A stretch of DNA of 64,000 bases, taken from contig CANNBS010000002.1 in NCBI GenBank assembly GCA_947502925.1, positions 89,079 through 153,078 on the forward strand, read 5' to 3'. Below the pieces are notes generated by a model. It was not told the DNA's origin. It searched no databases and saw nothing but the letters and a program-made list of their open reading frames with translations. The stretch is from an uncultured Marinicella sp. Lineage in GTDB: Bacteria > Pseudomonadota > Gammaproteobacteria > Xanthomonadales > Marinicellaceae. Of the stretch, positions 52,184-61,112 are shown one piece after another. Within the stretch, counting starts at the first letter, position 1. Each line of letters starts with the position of its first letter. The position numbers and the translations under genes are program-made.

Positions 52184-55100
52184 AGGCATTATTCACTGGT
52201 CTGTCCACAACAGGTTCTTTGTTATATTGGCGACCCTGATATTAATCGGTATGGGCTTATTTTCACTAAAAGATACGCCGGTGGATGCCATACCCGATTT
52301 ATCCGATGTCCAGGTCATTGTCAAAACCAGTTATCCGGGACAGGCACCGCAGGTGGTCGAAGACCAGGTCACCTATCCCTTAACCACGGCCATGTTATCC
52401 GTTCCAGGGGCCGTTACCGTGCGGGGTTTTTCGTTTTTTGGTGATTCCTATGTCTATGTGATATTTGATGATGACACTGATTTATATTGGGCCAGAAGCC
52501 GGGTGCTTGAATATTTAAGCCAGGTGGCGCCACAATTGCCGCCCCAGGCTAAACCGCAGTTGGGCCCTGATGCCACCGGCGTCGGCTGGGTCTATTTATA
52601 TGCCCTGGTGGATAAAACCGGCCAACATGACATCAGCCAGTTACGCAGTTTACAGGACTGGTTTTTAAAATATGAGCTGCAAACTGTACCCGGCGTATCT
52701 GAAGTAGCGGCCGTTGGCGGTATGGTTAAACAGTACCAGGTCAGGGTTAATCCCGATAAATTACGGGCCTTTAACATCCCTTTGGCACAAATACAAACCG
52801 CCATTCAAAGAGGTAACCAAGAGATAGGAGCTTCAGTGGTGGAACTGGCTGAAGCCGAATACATGGTCCGGGCCACTGGTTATCTGCAAAATGAAGAAGA
52901 CTTAAGAAATATCCCCTTAGGCACCACCGTTAAAGGCACACCCTTATTACTCAAAGATATTGCTGACATCGGTATCGGGCCACAAATGCGCAGAGGTGTG
53001 GCTGAATTAAACGGTGAAGGTGAAACCGTCGGTGGCATTATCGTGATGCGTTATGGTGAAAATGCCCAGAAAACCATTGATGGTGTAAAAGCCAAATTAG
53101 ACCAACTCAAACAGGGTTTGCCCGAAGGTGTTGAGGTGGTCACGGTTTATGATCGCAGCGGTTTAATCGAAAAAGCCGTCAATAACCTGTGGTTAAAATT
53201 GCTTGAAGAATTTGCGGTGGTGGCCCTGGTTTGTATCGTCTTCCTGTTCCATGTTAGGTCGTCATTGGTGGCTATTTTGTCCTTACCGGTGGGTATTTTA
53301 ACGGCTTTTATTGTTATGTACTGGCAAGGTCTGAATGCCAACATCATGTCCTTAGGCGGCATCGCCATTGCCATCGGTGCCATGATTGATGGTGCCATTG
53401 TGATGATTGAAAACATGCATAAACACATGGAACGCACCAAGGTGACCAAATATAACCGCTGGCAAATCGTGGCTAAATCGGCTGGTGAAGTTGGGCCGGC
53501 TTTATTCTTTAGTTTATTGATTATTACGGTCAGCTTTATTCCGGTGTTTACCTTAGAAGCCCAGGAAGGCCGTATGTTCTCACCACTGGCTTTCACCAAA
53601 ACCTATGCCATGGCCGCATCAGCCGCTTTAGCCATCACGCTGGTACCGGTTTTAATGGGATATTTTATTCGAGGTAAAGTTTTACCGGAACATAAAAACC
53701 CCATCAATAAAATCCTCACAGCGCTTTATATCCCGGTTTTAGGTCAGATTTTACGTTTCCCTAAATCAACCCTGGTGTTAACGCTGGCGGTTTTAATCAT
53801 CGGCTTTTGGCCCATTAATAAAATAGGCAGTGAATTTATCCCGCCGCTGGATGAAGGTGATCTGATGTATATGCCCACCACCTATCCGGGCATATCGATT
53901 GGTAAGGCGCGGGAATTACTCCAACAAACCGATAAGCTGATTAAAACTGTACCCGAAGTTGAAACGGTCTTCGGCAAAGTCGGGCGGGCAGAAACCGCCA
54001 CCGATCCAGCGCCCTTAACCATGATTGAGTCTTTTATTCAATTAAAGCCAAGAGATCAGTGGCGTCCGGGGATTGATACCGAAGACCTGAAAAAAGAATT
54101 GGATGATTTGGTTCAATTTCCAGGGTTGACTAACGCCTGGGTAATGCCGATTAAAACCCGCATTGATATGCTCGCCACCGGCATTAAAACGCCGGTGGGG
54201 ATTAAAATCGCCGGTCCGGAACTGGATCAAATTCAAAAAATTGGTCAACAATTGGAAACCATTCTTAAGGATGTTCCCGGCACCAATTCTGTGTATTCTG
54301 AGCGGGTGGCCGGTGGCCGGTACATCAAAGTCGATATCAATCGTAGCAAAGCCGCCAGATACAATTTAAACATCGCCGATATTCAACAGGTGGTATCATC
54401 AGCCATCGGCGGCATGAATGTCACCCAGACCATTGAAGGTCTGGAAAGGTACCCGGTGAATATACGCTATCCACAAGATTACCGAAATTCACCTGAACAA
54501 CTGGCTTTACTGCCAATTGTCACACCCGGTCAACAAAAAATCGCCTTGGGAGATGTGGCGGATATCAACATAGAAGACGGTCCACCGGGCATTAAAAGTG
54601 AAAATGCCCGATTGAACGGCTGGACTTTTATTGACATAGACGGGGTTGATATCGGCAGCTATGTGGTGAATGCCCAACAGGCGGTAAACGACCGATTGGA
54701 TTTACCAACCGGTTACTCGATAACCTGGTCGGGTCAATATGAATACATGCTGCGTGCCAAAGAAAAGCTCACCTACGTTATACCTCTGACGCTGGCCATT
54801 ATTATTATTTTACTGTATATGAACTTCAGGAATTTCACTGAAGTGGCCATTATTATGGGGACTTTACCGCTGGCTATGGTCGGCAGTATCTGGTTGATGT
54901 ATTTAGCCGGCTATAACTTTTCAGTGGCCGTCGGCGTGGGCTTTATTGCGCTGGCCGGTGTGGCCGTTGAGATTGGTGTGATTATGCTGGTATACCTTAA
55001 CCAGGCTTATCAACAATTATCTCAACAACCCCCTGATAAAATTAACCAAAACACCTTAAAAGAGGCCGTTATCGAAGGGGCAGGGCGGCGTTTAAGGCCG

Positions 55101-55292
55101 GTTTTAATGACATCATTGTCCATTATTGTTGGCTTATTACCCATCTTGCTGGCCACCGGCACCGGCTCAGAGGTCATGAGTCGTATTGCCGCACCAATGG
55201 TCGGCGGCATGGTCAGTGCTTTGATCCTCACATTATTAGTCATACCCGTGGTGTTCTTTTTATGGCGCGCACGAACAATCACCAGGCAATAA
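52176..55292 (+). CDS. cusA: CusA-like heavy-metal RND permease (Cu/Ag type)
   Basis: Inner-membrane proton-driven pump moving Cu(I)/Ag(I) to CusC. 1038 residues from ATG 52176, which has GGAG upstream and lies inside the end of cusB; the longer start at 52149 adds only nine residues in an overlap. Twelve membrane helices in RND layout. [23 protein letters not shown] near 26-48 and the TM4 acidic motif [21 protein letters not shown] near 390-410 are family markers. The copper-type Met triad is present in [17 protein letters not shown] and [16 protein letters not shown], matching the three Met of E. coli CusA. Complete. Confidence 0.94.
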   Translation: [1038 protein letters not shown]

Positions 55293-55311
55293 ATTATTAA
55301 CATCGATTTGA

Positions 55312-55317
55312 TATAAT
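55312..55317 (+). promoter_or_regulatory. Candidate extended -10 promoter of the DUF305 gene
   Basis: TGA then TATAAT (55312-55317) between cusA and the DUF305 ATG at 55349, with AGGAGG before the ATG. Allows transcription of the accessory genes apart from the pump genes. Confidence 0.5.
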
Positions 55318-55348
55318 TACTTAAATATCAATAATATAGGAGGAAACT

Positions 55349-55798
55349 ATGACGTATAAACGCTTTTTATTCATGATTGCTACATCCGTGGTGGTTATGT
55401 ATATGGCCATGTACTTAAATAATTATGCCTGGGATCACATCTTCTGGAGTGAAACCCGCGCCTATATGTCACTGATTATGGGTGCCATTATGGCCACTGT
55501 GATGCTGTTGTTTATGATTGATAAATACCCGAATAAGAAAGCCAACGCCATGGTATTTATCGGCAGCGCTTTATTATTTGTGGCCTCATTATTCTTAGTC
55601 CGTTCACAAACAATCGTGGATGATGTGTCCTGGATGAAAGGCATGATTCCGCATCATTCGATTGCCATTTTAACCAGTAAGCGTGCCAATATTTCCGACC
55701 CGCGTGTGCGTCAACTGGCGGATGAAATTATCAAAGCCCAGGAACGCGAAATTAAAGAAATGAAAGAATACATTAATGACTTAGAAAATAAGGAGTAA
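55349..55798 (+). CDS. DUF305-domain membrane protein
   Basis: 149 residues. Three hydrophobic segments (about 6-27, 35-55, 62-82) then a soluble part with the DUF305 core WMKGMIPHHSIAILTSKRANISDPRVRQLADEIIKAQEREIKEMKEYI; the His-His pair and Met in GMIPHHS are possible metal ligands. Proteins of this kind often accompany copper and other metal resistance genes, as here. AGGAGG precedes the ATG. Five bases separate it from the small acetyltransferase gene, so the two form one unit. The biochemical role of DUF305 is not established. Confidence 0.85.
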   Translation: MTYKRFLFMIATSVVVMYMAMYLNNYAWDHIFWSETRAYMSLIMGAIMATVMLLFMIDKYPNKKANAMVFIGSALLFVASLFLVRSQTIVDDVSWMKGMIPHHSIAILTSKRANISDPRVRQLADEIIKAQEREIKEMKEYINDLENKE

Positions 55799-55802
55799 GC
55801 CC

Positions 55803-56081
55803 ATGAGTATAAATATTGAACACAATACGCAGACCCACCGTTTTGAAACCCATATCGACGGTCACACCGGCTACCTGGAATATGAAAAGCAAAGCGACGG
55901 CGTTTTGGATTTTACCCACACCATTGTCCCCAAAGAATTGGGCGGGCAGGGTATCGGTTCGCAGTTGGTTAAACGCGCTTTAGATTACGCTAGGGACAAC
56001 AACTACAAAGTTATTCCCAGCTGCTCATTCGTCGATGCCTATATGAACAAGCATGAAGATTATCAGTCATTACGCGCTTAA
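55803..56081 (+). CDS. Small GNAT-like acetyltransferase (YjdJ type)
   Basis: 92 residues. The stretch YEKQSDGVLDFTHTIVPKELGGQGIGSQLVKRALDYARDNNYKVIPSCSFVDAYM is that of the short GCN5-related family: the acetyl-CoA loop GGQGIGSQL is near 46-54 and the conserved Cys in PSCSFV near 77. AAGGAG stands before the ATG. Substrate unknown; the family is commonly found near metal and redox genes, which is the case here. It ends 232 bases before the glutaredoxin gene, a gap occupied by a palindromic repeat. Confidence 0.85.
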   Translation: MSINIEHNTQTHRFETHIDGHTGYLEYEKQSDGVLDFTHTIVPKELGGQGIGSQLVKRALDYARDNNYKVIPSCSFVDAYMNKHEDYQSLRA

Positions 56082-56130
56082 ATTCAAATAACAACGCGTG
56101 GTGCATTTGGATGAAACCAAAACAAATGCT

Positions 56131-56231
56131 GTCATATCGACCGAGCGAAGTGAGTGGAGATATCTCCCACCGTTCAATTCTATTGCGAAATTTGGGAGAT
56201 TCCTCCATGCGCTACGCTTAGTCGGAATGAC
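56131..56231. repeat. Palindromic GTCATNNCGAC element, 101 bp
   Basis: Left arm 56131-56169 begins GTCATATCGACCGAGCGAAG; right arm 56193-56231 ends TAGTCGGAATGAC. The arms are 39 bases each and complementary with scattered mismatches (TGGAGATATCTCCCA against TGGGAGATTCCTCCA), around a loop of 23 bases. The sequence GTCATTTCGACCGAGCGAAGCGAG-type is known from intergenic palindromes of many bacteria. No ORF is supported inside it. Confidence 0.75.
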
Positions 56232-56313
56232 GATTTGTCTTTTTTGGGTTAAAAACCCTATTTGATTACTAACAATCACGCAAAATACACCACGGATTAA
56301 ATCAGGATAAACC

Positions 56314-57054
56314 ATGTCAAAACAAGCCACTTTATACCGCATGAAAACCCCGGAGCATATTTGCCCCTACGGTTTAAAATCTCGTTATCTATTGAAAAAA
56401 AACGGCTATAAAATCGACGATCATTTACTGAAAAGCCGTGAAGAGACCGATGCTTATATGGAAGAACAGGGCGTGGACACCACGCCCCAGACTTTTATCG
56501 ACGGTAAACGTATTGGCGGTTATGATGACTTACGGGAATACTTCGGCTTAGAAGTTAAAGACGAAGAGGGCACGAGTTATAAGCCCGTTATTGCCATTTT
56601 CAGCGTCACCTTTTTGATGGCGCTGGCACTTATGTTTAATGTGTTTGGCGCGCTGGCGATAGAAACACTCATCATTTGGTTTGTGGCCATGAGCATGTGT
56701 GCTCTGGCTATACAAAAACTCAAAGATTTAGACGCCTTTACCAACCAGTTTATCGGCTACGATTTACTGGCAATGAAATACATCCCCTATGCGCGGGTTT
56801 ATGCCTTTGCTGAAGCTTATGCGGGTATTGGTATGTTATCCGGTATCAACCCCTGGTTCTTTGCACCGGTGGCGTTAATTATCGGCACAATCGGTGCCAT
56901 TTCCGTGTTTAAAGCCGTTTACATCGATAAACGTGAACTCAAATGCGCCTGTGTCGGCGGTAACAGCAGCGTACCATTGGGTTTTATTTCACTCACCGAA
57001 AACCTGATGATGGTCGGCGTGGCCGGCTATATGCTGATTAAGCACCTGTTGTAA
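56314..57054 (+). CDS. Glutaredoxin-MauE-like membrane fusion protein
   Basis: 246 residues. Glutaredoxin domain about 1-78: active-site ICPYGLKSRYLLKKNGY near 16-32, with a single Cys (CPYG instead of CPYC), TPQTFIDGKRIGGYDDLREY near 56-75. C-terminal half with four membrane helices of MauE/DoxX type (about 94-118, 120-140, 165-208, 222-244) and a Cys pair in LKCACVGGNSS. Such proteins may move reducing equivalents across the membrane or serve maturation of metal proteins; function unproven. AGGATAAACC is the ribosome site. It stands after the copper locus and may belong to it functionally. Confidence 0.85.
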   Translation: MSKQATLYRMKTPEHICPYGLKSRYLLKKNGYKIDDHLLKSREETDAYMEEQGVDTTPQTFIDGKRIGGYDDLREYFGLEVKDEEGTSYKPVIAIFSVTFLMALALMFNVFGALAIETLIIWFVAMSMCALAIQKLKDLDAFTNQFIGYDLLAMKYIPYARVYAFAEAYAGIGMLSGINPWFFAPVALIIGTIGAISVFKAVYIDKRELKCACVGGNSSVPLGFISLTENLMMVGVAGYMLIKHLL

Positions 57055-57233
57055 CAGCGATTTGATAAATATGTGGTTACAGGGCTTGCCCTGACTTGCA
57101 CCGCAACAATATGAAATGAATAGAATGTGGCGAATATCAGCTTAAATGATCTATGATTGACTTATGGTGTGGCTGGAGTCATATCAGACCTAGTTCAATA
57201 GACTACACTTGCGCCTGTTACTAGGACTAAATT
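57055..57233. other. Convergent intergenic region
   Basis: Non-coding gap between the glutaredoxin gene and pldA. It has a perfect 6-bp inverted repeat CAGGGC-TT-GCCCTG at 57080-57093, but no T-run; no other structure is seen. Confidence 0.4.
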
Positions 57234-58268
57234 TTATAGCAAGCCGTTGAGACTGAAACCTAAGCCAAAACGTGTTTGGCGGTAATTATAATCAATTAAA
57301 CTATCGCCATAGCCATCAGAAGCGACCGCGTAACCCTGAAGTTTGCCCCATAACGGAAAGACGAAGCCCAGTTCAGCAAAACCTTTATGGGTGGCAAAAT
57401 TTCTGCGCCCTTTAAAATTGAGTTCAAATTCACGCCATTTATAGGCCATGTTCAGTTCAAAGTGCCCCATATAATCCTCAATATCCGGATTATCATCACC
57501 GCCGGGATCGAGATCAAATTCTTTTTCCCTTTCAGAAAGCCGGATCCATGGCTTAAATGACAAGGCAAAATTATCATGTTCATACAGGAAATTAGCATAC
57601 ACACGATTCCAGCTTCTTGATAAGGCCTGCGTCCGACCATTGGATTCATGTTCAACCCCAAACACCATCGCCGTGTTACCGTTTAAGATTTGCCATTTCA
57701 TCGGCATTAAATAAAACAATTCGGGATTGTAGTTCGTTTCTCTGAAAGGCTTAGAGATATTGTCTGCATAAACCTGCCACCAGGCTTTTAATGTAAAGCC
57801 TAAATACAAGGCATCGTTTTCAACAAACATGTTTTTCTGATTGAGAGGCACTTTATAACTGATTTGAAACATCGCCTCCATGTCTTCTAAGTTCTCTTCA
57901 TAACCCTCAAAGAATTGATATTCTTTTTTATTAATGGCATTGGTCGTATAGACCGGTAAAATGTAGTTCATTTTGTGAGGCGTTAAGACAAAAGGATTAT
58001 CCCGTGTTTTGCGCTCCTTTTCCAACCGTTGTGAGATAACACCAAGATTTTCGTCATTATCAGATTGGTTGATTACCGGTTCCACATCATCTGGCTGTTG
58101 ATTGCAAAGTGACTTGATTTCCGCAATGGTTAAATTCTCTCGCGCTTCAGAAAACTGCTTTAAAACACAGGCATCAAATGCCTCAGAGGGTGATTCTTGA
58201 GCAAAAACTGACATTGAAAGTAAATTCAATACAATAATTAAAAGAAAGGTTAAGTAACTATTTTTCAT
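57234..58268 (-). CDS. pldA: Outer-membrane phospholipase A
   Basis: Calcium-dependent barrel phospholipase that removes misplaced phospholipids from the outer leaflet. 344 residues. A signal peptide ends at SVFAQ (about residue 24). A preface of about 80 residues precedes the barrel, which begins at HKMNYILPVYT. The catalytic motif VFGVEHESNGRTQALSRSWNRVYANF is near 202-227, with His and Ser in HESNG and a following Asn. FQISYKVPL near 140 and the final strand FGLGFSLNGLL are also typical. The N-terminal extension is longer than in E. coli PldA. Divergent from pyrC. Confidence 0.92.
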   Translation of the reverse strand: MKNSYLTFLLIIVLNLLSMSVFAQESPSEAFDACVLKQFSEARENLTIAEIKSLCNQQPDDVEPVINQSDNDENLGVISQRLEKERKTRDNPFVLTPHKMNYILPVYTTNAINKKEYQFFEGYEENLEDMEAMFQISYKVPLNQKNMFVENDALYLGFTLKAWWQVYADNISKPFRETNYNPELFYLMPMKWQILNGNTAMVFGVEHESNGRTQALSRSWNRVYANFLYEHDNFALSFKPWIRLSEREKEFDLDPGGDDNPDIEDYMGHFELNMAYKWREFELNFKGRRNFATHKGFAELGFVFPLWGKLQGYAVASDGYGDSLIDYNYRQTRFGLGFSLNGLL

Positions 58269-58330
58269 GTTTTTTTATATCGTTGTGGAACGTAAAAGAC
58301 AGCTTTAAGCAGCATTTTATAAAAAAGCGC

Positions 58331-58336
58331 ATTATA
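58331..58336 (-). promoter_or_regulatory. Candidate -10 box for pldA
   Basis: The minus strand reads TATAAT at 58331-58336, about 60 bases before the pldA ATG. No clear -35 box. The divergent region to pyrC (248 bases) otherwise holds only the pyrC promoter. Confidence 0.4.
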
Positions 58337-58460
58337 ACTTGAGAATATTTTATAAATGGTATTTATCGAAAGAAATCACCCTTATGTACACCAAAGGTGT
58401 TAATGGTAATATTGGGTCAATTAATTATAAGCACTTAATATCAATAACAATGCGCTTAAC

Positions 58461-58489
58461 TTCAGTTCATACAAGCAACAAGGTATAAT
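58461..58489 (+). promoter_or_regulatory. Candidate pyrC promoter
   Basis: TTCAGT (58461-58466), a 17-base spacer and TATAAT (58484-58489). Predicted start near 58496, a leader of about 20 bases without a Shine-Dalgarno before the ATG at 58517. Confidence 0.6.
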
Positions 58490-58516
58490 CAGCCCAGTCT
58501 TTTAACCGCCCATTTT

Positions 58517-59554
58517 ATGACCGCTGATTCCATTACCCTGATTAAACCCGATGACTGGCATGTCCATCTGCGCGATGGCGAGATGCTAAAACAAGTGGCG
58601 CCTTATACTGCACGGCAATTTGCCCGAGCCATTATTATGCCCAATTTAGTGCCACCGATTACATCCACCGCAATGGCAGTGGATTACAGGCATCGTATTT
58701 TAGCGGCCACCCGGGATTATCCTGATTTTCAGCCCTTAATGACGGCCTATCTGACCGATGACATTGACAGCAATGATTTAATCGAAGGTCATCAACAAGG
58801 TGTCTTTACGGCCGCTAAACTTTATCCGGCCGGTGCCACCACCAACTCAAGCCACGGTGTCACTGACATCAAAAATATTTATCCGGCACTCGAGGCCATG
58901 CAAAAGCAGGGCATGCCTTTATTGGTTCATGGTGAAATGGTGGATAGTGACATTGATATCTTTGATCGGGAGGCATGCTTTATTGATACCATCATGCAGC
59001 CTTTGCTGAAAGATATGCCGGAATTGAAGGTTGTATTTGAACACATCACCACAAAAGACGCGGCAGACTTTGTTATGAGTTCAGGCGACAACATCGCCGC
59101 CACCATCACCGCCCATCATTTACAGATTAATCGCAACGACATGCTGGTCGGCGGCATCAAACCCCATCTGTATTGTTTACCCGTGGCCAAACGTGAACAA
59201 CACCGCCAGGCGCTCCGACAAGCGGCCACATCCGGTAATAAAAAGTTCTTCCTCGGCACCGACACCGCACCACACGCTATCGACGACAAAGAAAGCGCCT
59301 GCGGCTGCGCCGGCATCTTCACCGCACCGCATGCCATTGAGCATTACACGCATGTTTTTGATGAAGAAAACGCTCTGGATAAACTCGAAGCCTTTGCCTC
59401 CATCAACGGCCCCAATTTCTATGGTCTGCCGATTAATAAAGAGCGCATAACTTTGGTTAAAAAATGCCAGCAAGTTTCTGAAACTATTAAAGATAATATT
59501 TTATCTATTGTCCCATATAAAGCAGGAGAATCTTTAGCCTGGCGGTTAGATTAA
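58517..59554 (+). CDS. pyrC: Dihydroorotase, class II type
   Basis: Cyclises carbamoyl-aspartate to dihydroorotate in pyrimidine synthesis; binuclear zinc enzyme. 345 residues, the length of the E. coli type. Zinc-ligand motif WHVHLRDG near 13-20, carboxylated Lys in AAKLYPAGATTNS near 98-110, LLVHGE near 135, VFEHITT near 174 and catalytic Asp in FLGTDTAPH near 247-255; CGCAGIFTAPHAIEHY follows. Intact. Short leader without a Shine-Dalgarno. Ends at a bidirectional terminator shared with the esterase gene. Confidence 0.96.
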   Translation: MTADSITLIKPDDWHVHLRDGEMLKQVAPYTARQFARAIIMPNLVPPITSTAMAVDYRHRILAATRDYPDFQPLMTAYLTDDIDSNDLIEGHQQGVFTAAKLYPAGATTNSSHGVTDIKNIYPALEAMQKQGMPLLVHGEMVDSDIDIFDREACFIDTIMQPLLKDMPELKVVFEHITTKDAADFVMSSGDNIAATITAHHLQINRNDMLVGGIKPHLYCLPVAKREQHRQALRQAATSGNKKFFLGTDTAPHAIDDKESACGCAGIFTAPHAIEHYTHVFDEENALDKLEAFASINGPNFYGLPINKERITLVKKCQQVSETIKDNILSIVPYKAGESLAWRLD

Positions 59555-59597
59555 TTAATTTAATTTGTCTTAATATCAAATAATTACTAGTAAAATC

Positions 59598-59628
59598 TAT
59601 CACTTTAAAAAAGTGATATTTATTTTTT
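59598..59628. terminator. Terminator between pyrC and the esterase gene
   Basis: TATCACTTT (59598-59606) pairs with AAAGTGATA (59610-59618), followed on the plus strand by TTTATTTTTT. The T-run covers the last codons of the minus-strand gene. On the minus strand the T-run is weaker (GATTTTA). Confidence 0.85.
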
Positions 59629-60843
59629 AGGCGGTAAATTCAATTCATTGATGTGCCATTGCCTGAGCGTCTGTGACTTTAATAAATTTCGGACTTTATC
59701 CAAATATTGAGCGGCTTGTTTCTCATCATTTTGGGCTTTCGCCAGCAGATAACTGGCATGATGTACATCGATAAAGTCTGGCGAAGCCTGCACCGCTTTT
59801 TTAAGCCATTTTTCAGCCTGTTCAAATTTCTCTTGCTTGATTAAATGCTTGGCCACAAGGACTCTGAAAAAAGCCACATCATGGGGAAAGCTTTTAGCCA
59901 GAGCAACATCAATTTTACCCAAAGTATCATCTTCTGAGCCACAATGGGCATAACACGTATTCCTTAAATAAGCACTGTTAACCGGTAAGGTCTGGCCGTA
60001 AGCTTTTTTGACTTGTTTGGCGTATTTTTCAACCGCTTTTGCGGACTCAAAATAACGGTCTTTCAGTTGAGTGGTTGCAAAAATATCATTGAGGGCCCAT
60101 TCATAAGTGGGTAAGCCGACAGAACCATGACTTTCATCAGGGAAGTGCTTAAATTGTAAATTGAGTGGTTCACGGCGTTCAGCCTGAATCATTTCCAGGA
60201 ATCCATGGACACCCATGCCTTGCTCATTGGCCAAAGACATATACAGATTAACTGAAGGAATTGTCTTATCAAATTGTTTAGATAAAACCTTAGTAACACG
60301 CTGTTGTTGCCACCACAGGGACGGGCTGATGGCGATAAAATAATCAAAAGCCTCAGGTTGAGTCATAGCGGCATAAGTGGTGAATAAACCACCCATTGAA
60401 TGCCCAGATAGAATCTCTAAATCATGTGTTCTGAATTGCTCATTGATGGCAGGTTTAATTTCTTCCACAATGGCTTTCATCATTTTATCCGCTGAACCCT
60501 CATCCGATGGCTGACCTTCATCATCCCAAGGAGGCGATGCTAATTGACGATAATAACCACTGTCATAACCCGAAATGCCCACCACGATCATTTCAGAGTG
60601 CTTTGAGCTAATGTTCGACCACAACTCAATCAAACCCGTGACATAATTAAAGTTATATTCACCATCCATTAAATACAACACCGGATAACGCTGATCCTGA
60701 TCATAATCATAAGAGGGTGGGGTATAGACCAACAGTTCATGGGGCCGATCGAGAAACTCAGAAGGCAATTGCAAACGTTGATTGAGCAAGTTAGCATGAG
60801 CCACAGACAAACCAATCATAATCAATAACAGCACACGAAACAT
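59620..60843 (-). CDS. Exported esterase (PF00756 type) with TPR-like C-terminus
   Basis: 407 residues. A signal peptide ends at SVAHA (about residue 17). The alpha/beta-hydrolase domain spans about 25-265: LLVYTPPSYDYDQDQRYPVLYLMDGEYNF, nucleophile Ser 149 in LSGHSMGGLF, HFPDESHGSVGLP with the likely catalytic His near 235. Residues about 315-400 form TPR-like helices (KFEQAEKWLKKAVQASPDFIDVHHASYLLAK). This is the esterase-D/siderophore esterase-like group; the natural ester is unknown. Alone in its unit. Confidence 0.88.
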   Translation of the reverse strand: MFRVLLLIMIGLSVAHANLLNQRLQLPSEFLDRPHELLVYTPPSYDYDQDQRYPVLYLMDGEYNFNYVTGLIELWSNISSKHSEMIVVGISGYDSGYYRQLASPPWDDEGQPSDEGSADKMMKAIVEEIKPAINEQFRTHDLEILSGHSMGGLFTTYAAMTQPEAFDYFIAISPSLWWQQQRVTKVLSKQFDKTIPSVNLYMSLANEQGMGVHGFLEMIQAERREPLNLQFKHFPDESHGSVGLPTYEWALNDIFATTQLKDRYFESAKAVEKYAKQVKKAYGQTLPVNSAYLRNTCYAHCGSEDDTLGKIDVALAKSFPHDVAFFRVLVAKHLIKQEKFEQAEKWLKKAVQASPDFIDVHHASYLLAKAQNDEKQAAQYLDKVRNLLKSQTLRQWHINELNLPPKK

Positions 60844-61033
60844 AAAATTAGCCTTATTTGAAATGGCTTATCGTAGCATATAAGTTTTGCTCTTAATTGT
60901 TCATTTTTTTAAATAAACTTTAAGTTAATCACTGCGATAAGTTCAATGGCTTGATATACTTCAATTTTTTTGTTCAACATTCCATACTCATTGACAGGTC
61001 TAAGGTTATCAGACGTATCTTTCAAAGATTAAT

Positions 61034-61056
61034 TTGAATAATTCAATTCTATTGAA
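61034..61056 (+). promoter_or_regulatory. Palindromic half-sites in front of the czc operon, operator-like
   Basis: TTGAAT-A-ATTCAA (61034-61046) and TTCAAT-TCT-ATTGAA (61042-61056) are two perfect, overlapping inverted repeats sharing one arm. They lie over the -35 area of the promoter at 61065. This looks like the operator of a dimeric repressor, for example an ArsR-type metal sensor; no regulator gene is seen in the window. Confidence 0.5.
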
Positions 61057-61064
61057 CATATTGA

Positions 61065-61070
61065 TATAAT
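61065..61070 (+). promoter_or_regulatory. Candidate extended -10 promoter of the czc operon
   Basis: TGA then TATAAT (61065-61070). A weak -35 TTCAAT (61042-61047) at 17 bases falls inside the palindrome. Predicted start near 61077, 36 bases before the ATG at 61113. The remainder of the 60844-61112 gap is AT-rich with nothing else recognised. Confidence 0.55.
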
Positions 61071-61112
61071 TCGAGTCAGAAGATAAAAATAGTATAAAGA
61101 CACGATATATTG

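Noticed and set aside
51861-52208. Alternative frames on both strands in the CusB tail
   Set aside because: By-products of the DHSQHDM coding repeats; the real frame has the consistent His/Met pattern.
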